Positions 1-6,183 of a stretch of DNA of 6,851 bases are shown here, one piece after another. Positions within the stretch are counted from its first letter, which is position 1; each line of letters opens with the position of its first letter. The stretch is taken from assembly GCA_023391175.1 (NCBI GenBank), contig JAEWBL010000328.1:1-6851 (forward strand), in the 5' to 3' direction. Under the pieces are notes generated by a model. That model did no database searches. It saw nothing but the letters and a program-made list of their open reading frames with translations, and was not told where the DNA came from. The position numbers were made by a program, and so were the translations under genes. The stretch is from Pseudomonadota bacterium (GTDB lineage Bacteria > Pseudomonadota > Alphaproteobacteria > Rhizobiales > Xanthobacteraceae).

Positions 1-851
1 GTGGTGAGCTTCGCTCGCGCCGGGGTCTGCTTCACCTTCTCCTCATAGAGCTTCTGCACTTCGTCGAGATGGTCGGCGTACCAGGTCCAGTGGGTGCGCA
101 CGCGGGCGAGGAAATCGGCGAGCGCCGCGCGCTTGGCGGGGTCCTTCAGCACATCGCCACGGGCGGTGAAGACGTTGAGGGCCGGGATCTCCAGCTCGTC
201 GCTGGTGATGAGCACCCGCGCGGCGCCCTTCTCGATGGATTCCCCCACCGGCGCGATGGAGCCGGAGAAGGCGTCCACCCGGCCGGAATTGAAGGCAGCG
301 GCGCTGGCATTCTGGTCGCCGAGCTGCACCGCCTCGTAATCCTTCGGGGTGAGGCCGGCCTTCAGGCCGGTGAGCACGTATTGAAGATAGTTGAAGCCGC
401 CGAAATTGTACGACCACTTCTTGCCGCGCAGGTCGGCCAGCGTGTCGATCTTGGCATCCGTGCGCACCACGGTGACGATGGGCGGATACTTGCCATCATT
501 AGCGCGCCAGCCGGCGATGATCTGCAGCGGGGGATTGCCCTCCACCCAGTCGTCCTTGGCCTTGCCCTGCTCGATGATGAGCGAGGTGTCGCCCATGTGG
601 CCCACATCGATGTTTTTGGAATAGAGCGCCGAAAGCTGCGCCGCCGGGCCGGGCAGGATCACCCATTCCACGTCATAGGGCGCGCCCTCCAACACCTTGG
701 AGGCGGTGACGGTTGAGGGCACGGTGAGGTCCTGATAGCCGATCAGCAGCTTCACGCGCTCCTCGGCGGAAGCCGGGGCGGCGAAGACGGTGGCGAGAAT
801 GGCGCCCGCTGCGAGGACGTGACGGCGGGAAAAACGCGGTGAGAGGGTCAC
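1..851 (-). CDS. ABC transporter periplasmic substrate-binding protein, SsuA/TauA-like (3' end outside window)
   Basis: Probable solute receptor of the adjacent importer: it would bind a small organic anion in the periplasm and deliver it to the permease. The 283 visible residues begin with a signal peptide: SRRHVLAAG at residues 8-16, a hydrophobic stretch, then a likely cut after APASA near residue 29. The twin Arg resembles a Tat signal, but the h-region could also serve Sec. The mature part looks like the sulfonate/nitrate/taurine receptor family: a GPAAQLSALYSKNIDVGHMGD segment (about residues 68-88) matches the family pattern GPQ-LEAL--G-ID-G--G-, and a type 2 periplasmic fold is expected. 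The family is usually 310-340 aa, so perhaps 30-60 residues lie beyond base 1. I chose GTG at 851 because CCGGAG lies 9 nt upstream and no in-frame ATG precedes the signal peptide; the SD is modest. The gene follows the ATPase gene after 32 nt. Ligand specificity cannot be read; sulfonate is a family-based guess. Confidence 0.88.
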   Translation of the reverse strand, partial: MTLSPRFSRRHVLAAGAILATVFAAPASAEERVKLLIGYQDLTVPSTVTASKVLEGAPYDVEWVILPGPAAQLSALYSKNIDVGHMGDTSLIIEQGKAKDDWVEGNPPLQIIAGWRANDGKYPPIVTVVRTDAKIDTLADLRGKKWSYNFGGFNYLQYVLTGLKAGLTPKDYEAVQLGDQNASAAAFNSGRVDAFSGSIAPVGESIEKGAARVLITSDELEIPALNVFTARGDVLKDPAKRAALADFLARVRTHWTWYADHLDEVQKLYEEKVKQTPARAKLT

Positions 852-883
852 AGGGAAAGGCTCCGGATCGAAAACGGGAAGGG

Positions 884-1675
884 TCAGGCGTGGCCGCCGG
901 CCTCGGGGGAGGCGACGCCCAGCTCGGCGAGGAGGCGGGAGCGCAGGGCGGCGAAGCCGGCATCGCCGCGCTTGCGCGGACGTTCCAGCGGAACGCGCGC
1001 ATCGAAGCGGATGCCGCCGCCGGACAGGACGATCACCCGGTCGGACATGAGGATGGCCTCGTCCACATCGTGAGTGACGAGCACCACCGCCGGCAGGTGG
1101 CGCCGCCAGAGCTGGGCCACGAGATCGTGCATGCGGATGCGGGTTAGCGCATCGAGGGCGGCGAAGGGCTCGTCCAGCAGCAGGAGGTTGGGCTCGCCGG
1201 CCAAGGCGCGGGCGAGGGCCACACGCTGCGCCTCGCCGCCGGAGAGGGTCTTGGGCCACACGTCCACATGGCGGCCGAGGCCGACCTCTTCCAGCGCCGC
1301 GGCGGCGAGGCGGCGGGTGACGCGGTTCTGCACGTGGCCGAGCACCACGTTCTGCCACACGCGCTTGGCCGGCACGAGGCGTGGCTCCTGGAACACGACG
1401 GAGCGGGCGGATGCCACCTCCACACGCCCGCCATCGGCCCGGTCGAGGCCGGCGAGGATACGCAGCAGCGTCGTCTTGCCGGTGCCGGACGGGCCGAGCA
1501 GCGAGACGAATTCGCCGCGCCGCACCTCCAGATCGATGCCGTCCAGCACCGCGCGGGATCCGAACACCCGGCGCACGCCTTCGAGGCGGACCGCCACCGG
1601 CTGGACCGGCACAGGCGGGAGATCAATGCCGGCGAGGGCGACGGCTTCGGCGGGAGCGGAGCTATGCAAGGACAA
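884..1675 (-). CDS. ABC transporter ATP-binding protein, SsuB/TauB/NrtD-like
   Basis: Cytoplasmic ATPase that powers the importer by dimerising on the permease. The 263 residues carry all canonical elements: Walker A GPSGTGKT (61-68), Q-loop Gln96 in VVFQEP, signature LSGGEAQ (144-150), Walker B LLLLDEP (164-170), D-loop AALD (172-175) and switch His202 in VTHDVDEA. Size and the VVFQEPRLVPAKRVWQNV segment are typical of the sulfonate/nitrate/taurine class. The start is TTG at 1675, giving a 14-nt overlap with the permease stop. It is favoured by a GGAGG sequence at 1683-1687, 7 nt upstream, although the ATP-binding domain proper begins only around residue 28 and a later GTG (about residue 22) is possible. 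The overlap suggests translational coupling, so permease and ATPase would be made in step. The fold is certain; the transported substrate is inferred only from the neighbours. Confidence 0.95.
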   Translation of the reverse strand: MSLHSSAPAEAVALAGIDLPPVPVQPVAVRLEGVRRVFGSRAVLDGIDLEVRRGEFVSLLGPSGTGKTTLLRILAGLDRADGGRVEVASARSVVFQEPRLVPAKRVWQNVVLGHVQNRVTRRLAAAALEEVGLGRHVDVWPKTLSGGEAQRVALARALAGEPNLLLLDEPFAALDALTRIRMHDLVAQLWRRHLPAVVLVTHDVDEAILMSDRVIVLSGGGIRFDARVPLERPRKRGDAGFAALRSRLLAELGVASPEAGGHA

Positions 1676-2552
1676 GGCTGGGCCTCCAGGGCAGGGCGAG
1701 GCGTTCCACCAGACGCATCACGAGGTCGATGACGATGCCGAGCAGCGCGTAGACGATGATGCCGGCGATGATGATGTCGGTGCGCTGGTTCTGGTTGGCG
1801 TTGATGAGGATGAAGCCGATGCCCGAGCGCGCGTTGATCTGCTCCGCCGCCACCAGCGCCAGCAGCGACACGCCGGCCGCGAAGCGCAGCCCGACGAGGA
1901 TCGAGGGCAAGGCCGTCGGGATGATGACGCGGGTGGCGATGCGGCCATGGGAGAGGCCGAACACCCGCGCCGCCTCGATCAGCTTCTGGTCCACCCCGCG
2001 CACGCCGGAATAGGTGTTGAGATAGACCGGGAAGATGGTGGCGCCGAAGATGAGCGCGATCTTCGCCTGCTCGCCGATGCCGAACCAGATGATGAAGAGC
2101 GGGATCATGGCGATGAACGGAATGGTGCGCAGCATCTGGAGCGGCGCGTCGAACAATTCCTCGCCCACCCGCCACAGGCCGGCGAAGAGGCCAAGCACCA
2201 GCCCGACGCTGGCGCCCAGCGCCAGCCCCGTCAGTGCGCGGGCGAGGGAGGCGGGAATGGCGGCCTGAAGTTCGCCGGTGCGGATCAGTTCGGCATAGGC
2301 GGCGATGATGTCGGCCGGGGAGGGGAGCACCTCCGGCGCGACGAAGCCGAGGTTGGAACTCGCCTGCCACACCGCGAGCAGCAGCGCCGGCACCAGCGCG
2401 CGGGAGGAGAAGCGGGCGCTCTTGCCGAAGCGCGAGCGGGCGGGCGTCGCCGCGCCGCGTGGGCTGAGGTCCACCAGATCGAGCGCAACCACCTGCTGCG
2501 GCTGGCCCGGGGCGGTAGCGACAAAGGCGGGCGGCGGTTGCTGGACGGTCAT
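1662..2552 (-). CDS. ABC transporter permease, SsuC/TauC-like (BPD_transp_1 family)
   Basis: Inner-membrane channel subunit, presumably a homodimer, that moves the ligand from the binding protein into the cytoplasm. The 296-aa protein has a Pro/Ala/Gln-rich cytoplasmic N-terminus (about 1-50) followed by about six hydrophobic segments, near 52-68, 106-126, 135-158, 163-180, 219-240 and 260-282. The EAA loop that docks on the ATPase is clear at 193-217: EAARVFGLS followed by the conserved IIPTALPSI. The segment MLRTIPFIAMIPLFIIWFGIG (140-160) is typical of the sulfonate/nitrate/taurine permeases. I start at ATG 2552 (MTVQQPPP), with GGA 8 nt upstream. The frame stays open further 5', but that extension overlaps the upstream monooxygenase gene and is low-complexity, so I reject it. 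The gene lies 40 nt after the FAD monooxygenase stop and overlaps the ATPase start by 14 nt. Confidence 0.94.
   Translation of the reverse strand: MTVQQPPPAFVATAPGQPQQVVALDLVDLSPRGAATPARSRFGKSARFSSRALVPALLLAVWQASSNLGFVAPEVLPSPADIIAAYAELIRTGELQAAIPASLARALTGLALGASVGLVLGLFAGLWRVGEELFDAPLQMLRTIPFIAMIPLFIIWFGIGEQAKIALIFGATIFPVYLNTYSGVRGVDQKLIEAARVFGLSHGRIATRVIIPTALPSILVGLRFAAGVSLLALVAAEQINARSGIGFILINANQNQRTDIIIAGIIVYALLGIVIDLVMRLVERLALPWRPSLVLA
1683..1687 (-). promoter_or_regulatory. Shine-Dalgarno GGAGG that fixes a TTG start for the ATPase gene
   Basis: On the minus strand GGAGG sits 7 nt before TTG at 1675, inside the last codons of the permease gene. This spacing is near ideal and is the main reason to accept the rare TTG start over the downstream GTG. 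It also implies that ribosomes finishing the permease can re-initiate on the ATPase. Confidence 0.65.
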
Positions 2553-2592
2553 CTCGGCATTCCGGAGCGAATGGATGGGGGCAGGCGGTGGC

Positions 2593-4056
2593 TCATTCGG
2601 CGGCGGCCAGGGTGTCGGCGCTTGCGAGCGCGCAGGCGTAGAGATCGCGCGGCAAATCGTCGGAGCCCAAGGGGGCAAGGAAGCGCGCGAGGTGCTTCGC
2701 CCGGTCGGCGACGAACAGGTCGCGGCCGATGGCGGCCACCGCGCGCGGGATATTGTGGCGCAGGCTCGCAATGTCTCCGACAGGCCGCCCCGTGCTGGTC
2801 ATGGCCGAGAAGGCGAGGAAGTGGATGTCGGCGAGGAAGGGCGCCGCGCCCTTTTCCGTCTCCTTGAGCTCGAAGGCCGGGCCGAGATAGGGGGCGCTGG
2901 CGAGCGCGGCGTCGGCCTCGTCCACCGCCACCTTGTCCGACCAGCGGGCGATGGCGGGGGCGAAATCGGCGAAGGGCGGGAAAAGCCGTGCGTCGGCCTG
3001 ATAGCCGGTGCCGAGCAGGATGAAGTCGGCGTCGAAGGTCGCGCCCGAATTCAGCGTGATGCGTACGCCGTCCGCGTGCCGCTCCACCGCGCGCCAGACG
3101 GCGTCGAGATGGATGCGGAAGTTGTCATGGGCGACCGCCCGCTTCACCGCCGCCGGCGGCGGGAACGAGGCGCGGCGGCGGAAGTGGGCCATCGCCGCCC
3201 AGCGGTCGGCATCTGGCAGCGCGTGGAAATGCTCCCAGGCGCCGAAGAAGCCGAACGGCTTGAGGGCCGAGCCGCGCGCGAGGTCGGTGCCGCGCGAGAA
3301 CAGGTCCACCGCCCCCGCGCCGGCCTCCAGCAGCGCCCCCGCCGCGTCGAAGGCCGAGGCGGCGGAGCCGAGGATGGCGACGCGCCGGCCGGCGAGGGCT
3401 TTGGGATCGAAATCGTGGGTGTGGGCGTAGAGGTGGCCCGGCAGCCCCGCCACCACATCGGGGATGAACGGCCCACCGGCGCCGGCGATGCCGGTGGCCA
3501 ACACCAGCTTGCGGGTGGTCTCGGTGAAGGTCTTCCCGTCCGCCATGAGATGGAGCCGCAGGCGCCCCCCGGTTTCCCGCCCCTCCTGCGGCTCCACCCG
3601 CGCGAGGGTGACGCCATTGCGCACCTCGACACCGGAAGCTGTGCGGAACCACGCCACATAGTCCGCCCAGATCTCACGCGGCACGGTCGGCAGCGCAGCA
3701 TAGGCCTCGACCCCGTAGGCCGCCTCGTACCACGCCTGGAACGAGAGGCTGGGCAGGCCCAGCTCCGGGCCGGGCGGCACCTTGGGCGTGCGCAGGATGG
3801 TCATGCGCGCGGGGCCCCGCCAGATGCCCTCGCCACCGGCCGGCGCCGCATCGATGACGCTGACGCGGCCGATGCCGGCGCGCCTCAGGCCGAAGGCGAC
3901 CGCAAGGCCGCTCTGGCCCGCACCCACCACCACTACGTTGTGGTCGATGCCCTCAGCCGGAGGCACCCAGTCCGTTCCGGTCTCCCCGATGCGGGCGAGA
4001 TCGGCCTGCGCCTGGGCGGCAAGGCGGGCAAGGGCGGCGATGTCGGGGGTGGTCAT
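2593..4056 (-). CDS. FAD- and NAD(P)-binding monooxygenase/oxidoreductase (FMO / SidA-PvdA-like fold)
   Basis: Likely cytoplasmic flavoprotein that uses NAD(P)H and O2 to hydroxylate N or S or to insert oxygen. The 487 residues contain an FAD Rossmann motif, VVVVGAGQSGLA (41-52), a second nucleotide-binding motif, VAILGSAASAFDAAG (226-240), an LATG element (186-189) and a late LGTGY element (348-352), an order shared by class B flavin monooxygenases. The FMO fingerprint FxGxxxHxxxY/F is only approximated by LPGHLYAHTHDF (205-216), with an extra residue before the His, so it is neither a textbook FMO nor a clear ornithine hydroxylase. A simple FAD-dependent reductase role is not excluded. I start at ATG 4056, with GGGA 7 nt upstream; the open frame continues far 5' but only through the luciferase-like gene in another frame. 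It lies 62 nt after that gene and 40 nt before the permease, so it probably acts on the imported compound or its oxygenated product. Confidence 0.87.
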   Translation of the reverse strand: MTTPDIAALARLAAQAQADLARIGETGTDWVPPAEGIDHNVVVVGAGQSGLAVAFGLRRAGIGRVSVIDAAPAGGEGIWRGPARMTILRTPKVPPGPELGLPSLSFQAWYEAAYGVEAYAALPTVPREIWADYVAWFRTASGVEVRNGVTLARVEPQEGRETGGRLRLHLMADGKTFTETTRKLVLATGIAGAGGPFIPDVVAGLPGHLYAHTHDFDPKALAGRRVAILGSAASAFDAAGALLEAGAGAVDLFSRGTDLARGSALKPFGFFGAWEHFHALPDADRWAAMAHFRRRASFPPPAAVKRAVAHDNFRIHLDAVWRAVERHADGVRITLNSGATFDADFILLGTGYQADARLFPPFADFAPAIARWSDKVAVDEADAALASAPYLGPAFELKETEKGAAPFLADIHFLAFSAMTSTGRPVGDIASLRHNIPRAVAAIGRDLFVADRAKHLARFLAPLGSDDLPRDLYACALASADTLAAAE

Positions 4057-4077
4057 GGTCTGGTCCCGTGGATGAGG

Positions 4078-4091
4078 AGCGGTCACCCGCT
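4078..4091 (-). other. Short hairpin with GNRA-type loop between the two monooxygenase genes
   Basis: In the 62-nt gap, the minus-strand transcript reads AGCGG-GTGA-CCGCT, a perfect 5-bp stem closed by a GTGA (GNRA) tetraloop, located 21 nt before the start codon of the FAD monooxygenase gene. No T-tract follows, so it is not a terminator. It could be an mRNA stability or processing element, or chance in GC-rich DNA. Confidence 0.3.
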
Positions 4092-4118
4092 TTGGCGACG
4101 ATGCGCGCGCGGTCGGCC

Positions 4119-5459
4119 TCAGACGGCCAGCTCTGCGGCCGGCTTTCCGGGGGCGAAGCGGCTGGTGGGGCGGGGGAGGCCGAAATGCTCCCGCAGCGTC
4201 CGGCCCGCATAGTGGGTACGGAACAGCCCGCGCTTGCGCAGCAGCGGCACCACATGATCCACGAAGACCTCGAGGCCATCGGGCAGCACGTCCGGCATCA
4301 GGTTGAAGCCATCCACGGCACCGGCCGTGAACCAGGCCTCGATGTCGTCGGCGATGGCCTCCGGCGTGCCGACGATGACGCGGTGGCCGGTGGAGCCGCC
4401 GAAGCGCCGGATGAGCTGGCGCACCGTGAGCTTCTCGCGGTCCGCCGCGCCCACCAGCGCATCGAAGAAGGTCTGCATCCCGTCCACTGGACGGGCCACC
4501 TCCGGCAGCGGGCCGTCGAGGTCGAGGGAGGAGGGGTCCACCTTGAGGATGCCGGCGACGCGGCGCAGCCCGTAGTCGCCGGGGCTGAGCGCCCACAGCT
4601 CCTCCTCGCGGCGGCGGGCTTCCGCCTCGGTGGAACCGATGATGGTCGCGAGGCCGGGCAGGATCACGATGTCGTCGCCGCTGCGGCCGAAGGTGCGGGC
4701 CTGGGTGCGCACCGAGGCAGCGAAGGCTAGCGCCTCTTCCAGCGTGTGGGCGACGGAGAAGATGGCTTCCGCATGCCGCGCGGCGAGACGGATGCCGTCC
4801 GCCGAGCCACCCGCCTGCACCAGCACCGGCCGCCCCTGTACCGAGCGCGGCACGTTGAGGGGCCCGCGAACCGAGAAGTGGCGGCCACGATGCTCGATGG
4901 GATGGACCTTGGCGGTGTCGATGAAGCGGCCGGACGCCTTGTCGCCGACGAAGGCGTCGTCCTCCCAGCTGTCCCACAGGGCTGTCACCACGTCGGCGAA
5001 TTCGTCGGCGCGCTCATAGCGGCTGGCGTGGGCTTCCAGTTCGTCGGTGCCGAAGTTGCGGGCAGCTGCGGCATCGGCGGTGGTGACGATGTTCCAGCCC
5101 ACCCGGCCGTTGCTGGCGATGTCCAGGGAGGCAAAGCGGCGGGCGAGATTGTAGGGGTCGTTGAAGCTGGTGGAGGCGGTGCCGATCAGCCCCAGATGCT
5201 CGGTGGCGGCGGCCACATGCGCCAGCACGATAGTCGGCTCCAGCGCCTGGAACGGGCGCAGGTCCGGACGATCGGAAAAGGATGGTACGTCGGCCAGGAA
5301 GATGGCGTCGAAGGTGCCGCGCTCGGCGATCTGCGCGACCTTCACGTAATGGGCGATGTCCGCATAGGCGCGGGGATCGGACGACGGCGCACGCCAGGCC
5401 GAGCTGTAGAAGCCGGCGTTCAGGGTGTTCACGTTCAGATGCAGCTGGCGCGCGGCCAT
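4119..5459 (-). CDS. FMN-dependent LLM-class monooxygenase, NtaA/SnaA/DszA/SoxA family
   Basis: Cytoplasmic two-component-type flavin monooxygenase: it would use FMNH2 supplied by a separate reductase and O2 to cleave a C-S or C-N bond or to oxidise an organosulfur or aminopolycarboxylate-like compound. The 446 residues match the usual 430-460 of this family. Visible family segments are LHLNVN near the N-terminus, GTFDAIFLAD (48-57), LEPTIVLAHVAAAT (73-86), then the flavin-site region TSFNDPYNLARRFASLD (97-113) leading into SNGRVGWNIVT (116-126), and VLVQAGGSADG (212-222). The MAARQLHLN start at ATG 5459 is supported by GGGAG 7 nt upstream. As the first gene after the divergent regulatory region, it probably leads the operon with the FAD monooxygenase and the ABC importer. 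Members act on nitrilotriacetate, EDTA, dibenzothiophene sulfone, dimethyl sulfide and others; the sequence does not say which. No flavin reductase gene is in view. Confidence 0.93.
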   Translation of the reverse strand: MAARQLHLNVNTLNAGFYSSAWRAPSSDPRAYADIAHYVKVAQIAERGTFDAIFLADVPSFSDRPDLRPFQALEPTIVLAHVAAATEHLGLIGTASTSFNDPYNLARRFASLDIASNGRVGWNIVTTADAAAARNFGTDELEAHASRYERADEFADVVTALWDSWEDDAFVGDKASGRFIDTAKVHPIEHRGRHFSVRGPLNVPRSVQGRPVLVQAGGSADGIRLAARHAEAIFSVAHTLEEALAFAASVRTQARTFGRSGDDIVILPGLATIIGSTEAEARRREEELWALSPGDYGLRRVAGILKVDPSSLDLDGPLPEVARPVDGMQTFFDALVGAADREKLTVRQLIRRFGGSTGHRVIVGTPEAIADDIEAWFTAGAVDGFNLMPDVLPDGLEVFVDHVVPLLRKRGLFRTHYAGRTLREHFGLPRPTSRFAPGKPAAELAV

Positions 5460-5466
5460 GACGTCG

Positions 5467-5471
5467 CTCCC
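5467..5471 (-). promoter_or_regulatory. Ribosome-binding site of the LLM monooxygenase gene
   Basis: The minus strand reads GGGAG with a 7-nt spacer before ATG 5459. This is the strongest SD of the monooxygenase pair and supports that start. Confidence 0.6.
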
Positions 5472-5491
5472 GGAGGACGGAGACCGGCGGG

Positions 5492-5528
5492 CGATGCGCG
5501 TTCGATGCGGGTGCCGACCAATCGATGC
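5492..5528 (+). repeat. Three CGATGC direct repeats with 11- and 20-bp spacing
   Basis: CGATGC occurs at 5492-5497, 5503-5508 and 5523-5528. The last two extend to TCGATGCGG and TCGATGCCG, 8 of 9 bases identical. Start-to-start distances of 11 and 20 bp are close to one and two helical turns, so the copies face the same side of DNA. They lie in the probable 5' leader or promoter of the LLM monooxygenase operon. They could be half-sites of a regulator; with a 6-base core, chance is not excluded. Confidence 0.35.
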
Positions 5529-5560
5529 CGGCTACTCTACGAACCTGAATTAGTTTGTCT

Positions 5561-5580
5561 ATAAATTTAATTGAATTTAT
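5561..5580. promoter_or_regulatory. AT-rich 20-bp dyad, candidate operator
   Basis: ATAAATTtaattgAATTTAT has perfect 7-bp inverted arms, and the centre adds AATT, so 9 of 10 base pairs of the dyad match. It is the only such AT-rich symmetric site seen in a very GC-rich window and lies 102 bp from the LLM start codon and 132 bp from the DUF2946-like start codon. Imperfect outer repeats flank it, TTTGTCT at 5554-5560 and AGACCAAA at 5585-5592 (TTTGGTCT on the other strand), though these are not centred on the same point. A dimeric repressor or activator site is the natural interpretation; no regulator gene is in the window to pair with it. Confidence 0.5.
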
Positions 5581-5711
5581 CTCGAGACCAAATCCGGCGC
5601 TGCAGCTGAAGAACCTGAAAAGTCTGCAATGGCGCAGCGTTGCGCGCATCCTGGGCAGTCCGTTAAGGCGGTCCTGAACCGGGGCCGCCGCCGCGCGCCC
5701 GCGCTTTCAGG

Positions 5712-6173
5712 ATGACAAGCGCCGTGATGCCATTAACATCGACGCAACGGATCGGACTCACGGAGCGGACGGTGGTCGGGCGGCAGCAACTGGCGAGGTT
5801 GGCGCGCGGCGCGTTTGGCGTCCTGCTGGCATATGCCTTTTTGCTGCAGGTCATTGTCGGGGGACTGGCGACGGAGCGCATGACCTTCGCCGCCATGGAC
5901 GGCGCCAGCCCGAGTCTTTGCGCCTCCATCCAGAACAATTCCCACCCTCAGCCGGGGCATTCCGGCCCGGGACAGACGGACGCGGATCATTCCGCCTGCT
6001 GCCCGCTGTGCGCATTCTCCTTGCTGTCGCCCTTGCTGCCCATGTCTGTGGCGGCCGGCCAGCCCGTAGCCGCACCGCTTCCCGCCGCGCATTCCGGCAT
6101 GGAGAGCCCGCCCGCACCGGGCCTCCAGCGTTATGAGCCACGCACGTCGCAAGGGCCTCCGCTGAACGCCTGA
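5712..6173 (+). CDS. DUF2946-like small membrane/secreted protein with His-rich stretch and CCxxC cluster
   Basis: A 153-aa protein of unknown biochemical role. A basic N-terminus (to about residue 33) precedes one hydrophobic segment (34-52, FGVLLAYAFLLQVIVGG), a signal anchor or signal peptide that would put the rest in the periplasm. The exported part has Cys70, a His/Gly/Pro-rich stretch (His78, His83, His93) and a CCPLC cluster (96-100), then a Pro/Ala-rich tail ending GPPLNA. This layout, LC, then H, then CCxxC, is the DUF2946 pattern as I remember it, and such proteins often sit beside copper genes. The Cys/His set suggests metal binding (inference). The nearby PCu(A)C gene on the same strand supports a copper link. 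The start is ATG 5712, the first start after an in-frame stop at 5664; it has no good SD, and ATG 5727 is an alternative. Confidence 0.72.
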   Translation: MTSAVMPLTSTQRIGLTERTVVGRQQLARLARGAFGVLLAYAFLLQVIVGGLATERMTFAAMDGASPSLCASIQNNSHPQPGHSGPGQTDADHSACCPLCAFSLLSPLLPMSVAAGQPVAAPLPAAHSGMESPPAPGLQRYEPRTSQGPPLNA

Positions 6174-6183
6174 CCGCCGGTTT

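Larger units (their letters stand above)
5460..5711. promoter_or_regulatory. Divergent intergenic regulatory region between the monooxygenase/ABC operon and the copper-type genes
   Basis: This 252-nt stretch separates genes read leftward (from 5459) and rightward (from 5712), so it should carry both promoters. Its outer parts are GC-rich, but about 5541-5592 is strikingly AT-rich compared with everything else in the window. I could not assign convincing -35/-10 pairs on either strand: TTGTCT at 5555-5560 with TATCTC at 5578-5583 is a weak plus-strand candidate. A short GCGCA-gcgt-TGCGC dyad is at 5632-5645. I see no gene here on either strand. Confidence 0.6.

Noticed and set aside
2553..2771. 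73-codon upstream extension of the permease
   Set aside because: It overlaps the end of the FAD monooxygenase gene and has no permease character. ATG 2552 fits the normal family N-terminus.
1074..2867. Long plus-strand open frame (597 codons) antisense to the ABC permease and ATPase genes
   Set aside because: It is Arg/Asp/Gly-rich with no recognisable domain, while the opposite strand carries all canonical ABC motifs. Long antisense frames are expected in GC-rich genes.
4078..4091. Intergenic hairpin as an operon-splitting terminator
   Set aside because: The stem is only 5 bp and no T-run follows on the transcribed strand, so it should not stop transcription between the monooxygenase genes.
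2305..4212. Long plus-strand open frame (635 codons) antisense to the FAD monooxygenase
   Set aside because: The composition is typical of a shadow frame (runs of Gly, Glu, Arg, no domain). The minus strand encodes clear FAD and NAD(P) motifs.
4057..4977. Upstream extension of the FAD monooxygenase to about 794 codons
   Set aside because: The added part overlaps the LLM monooxygenase gene in another frame and is Arg/Pro/Gly low-complexity. ATG 4056 has an SD and directly precedes the flavoprotein domain.
4746..5564. Plus-strand open frame (272 codons) antisense to the LLM monooxygenase, running into the intergenic region
   Set aside because: It is Gly/Val-rich with no family resemblance and lies opposite the conserved LLM flavin-binding region.
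5733..6152. Minus-strand open frame (139 codons) antisense to the DUF2946-like gene
   Set aside because: It has shadow-frame composition and no start context or family match that I can see.
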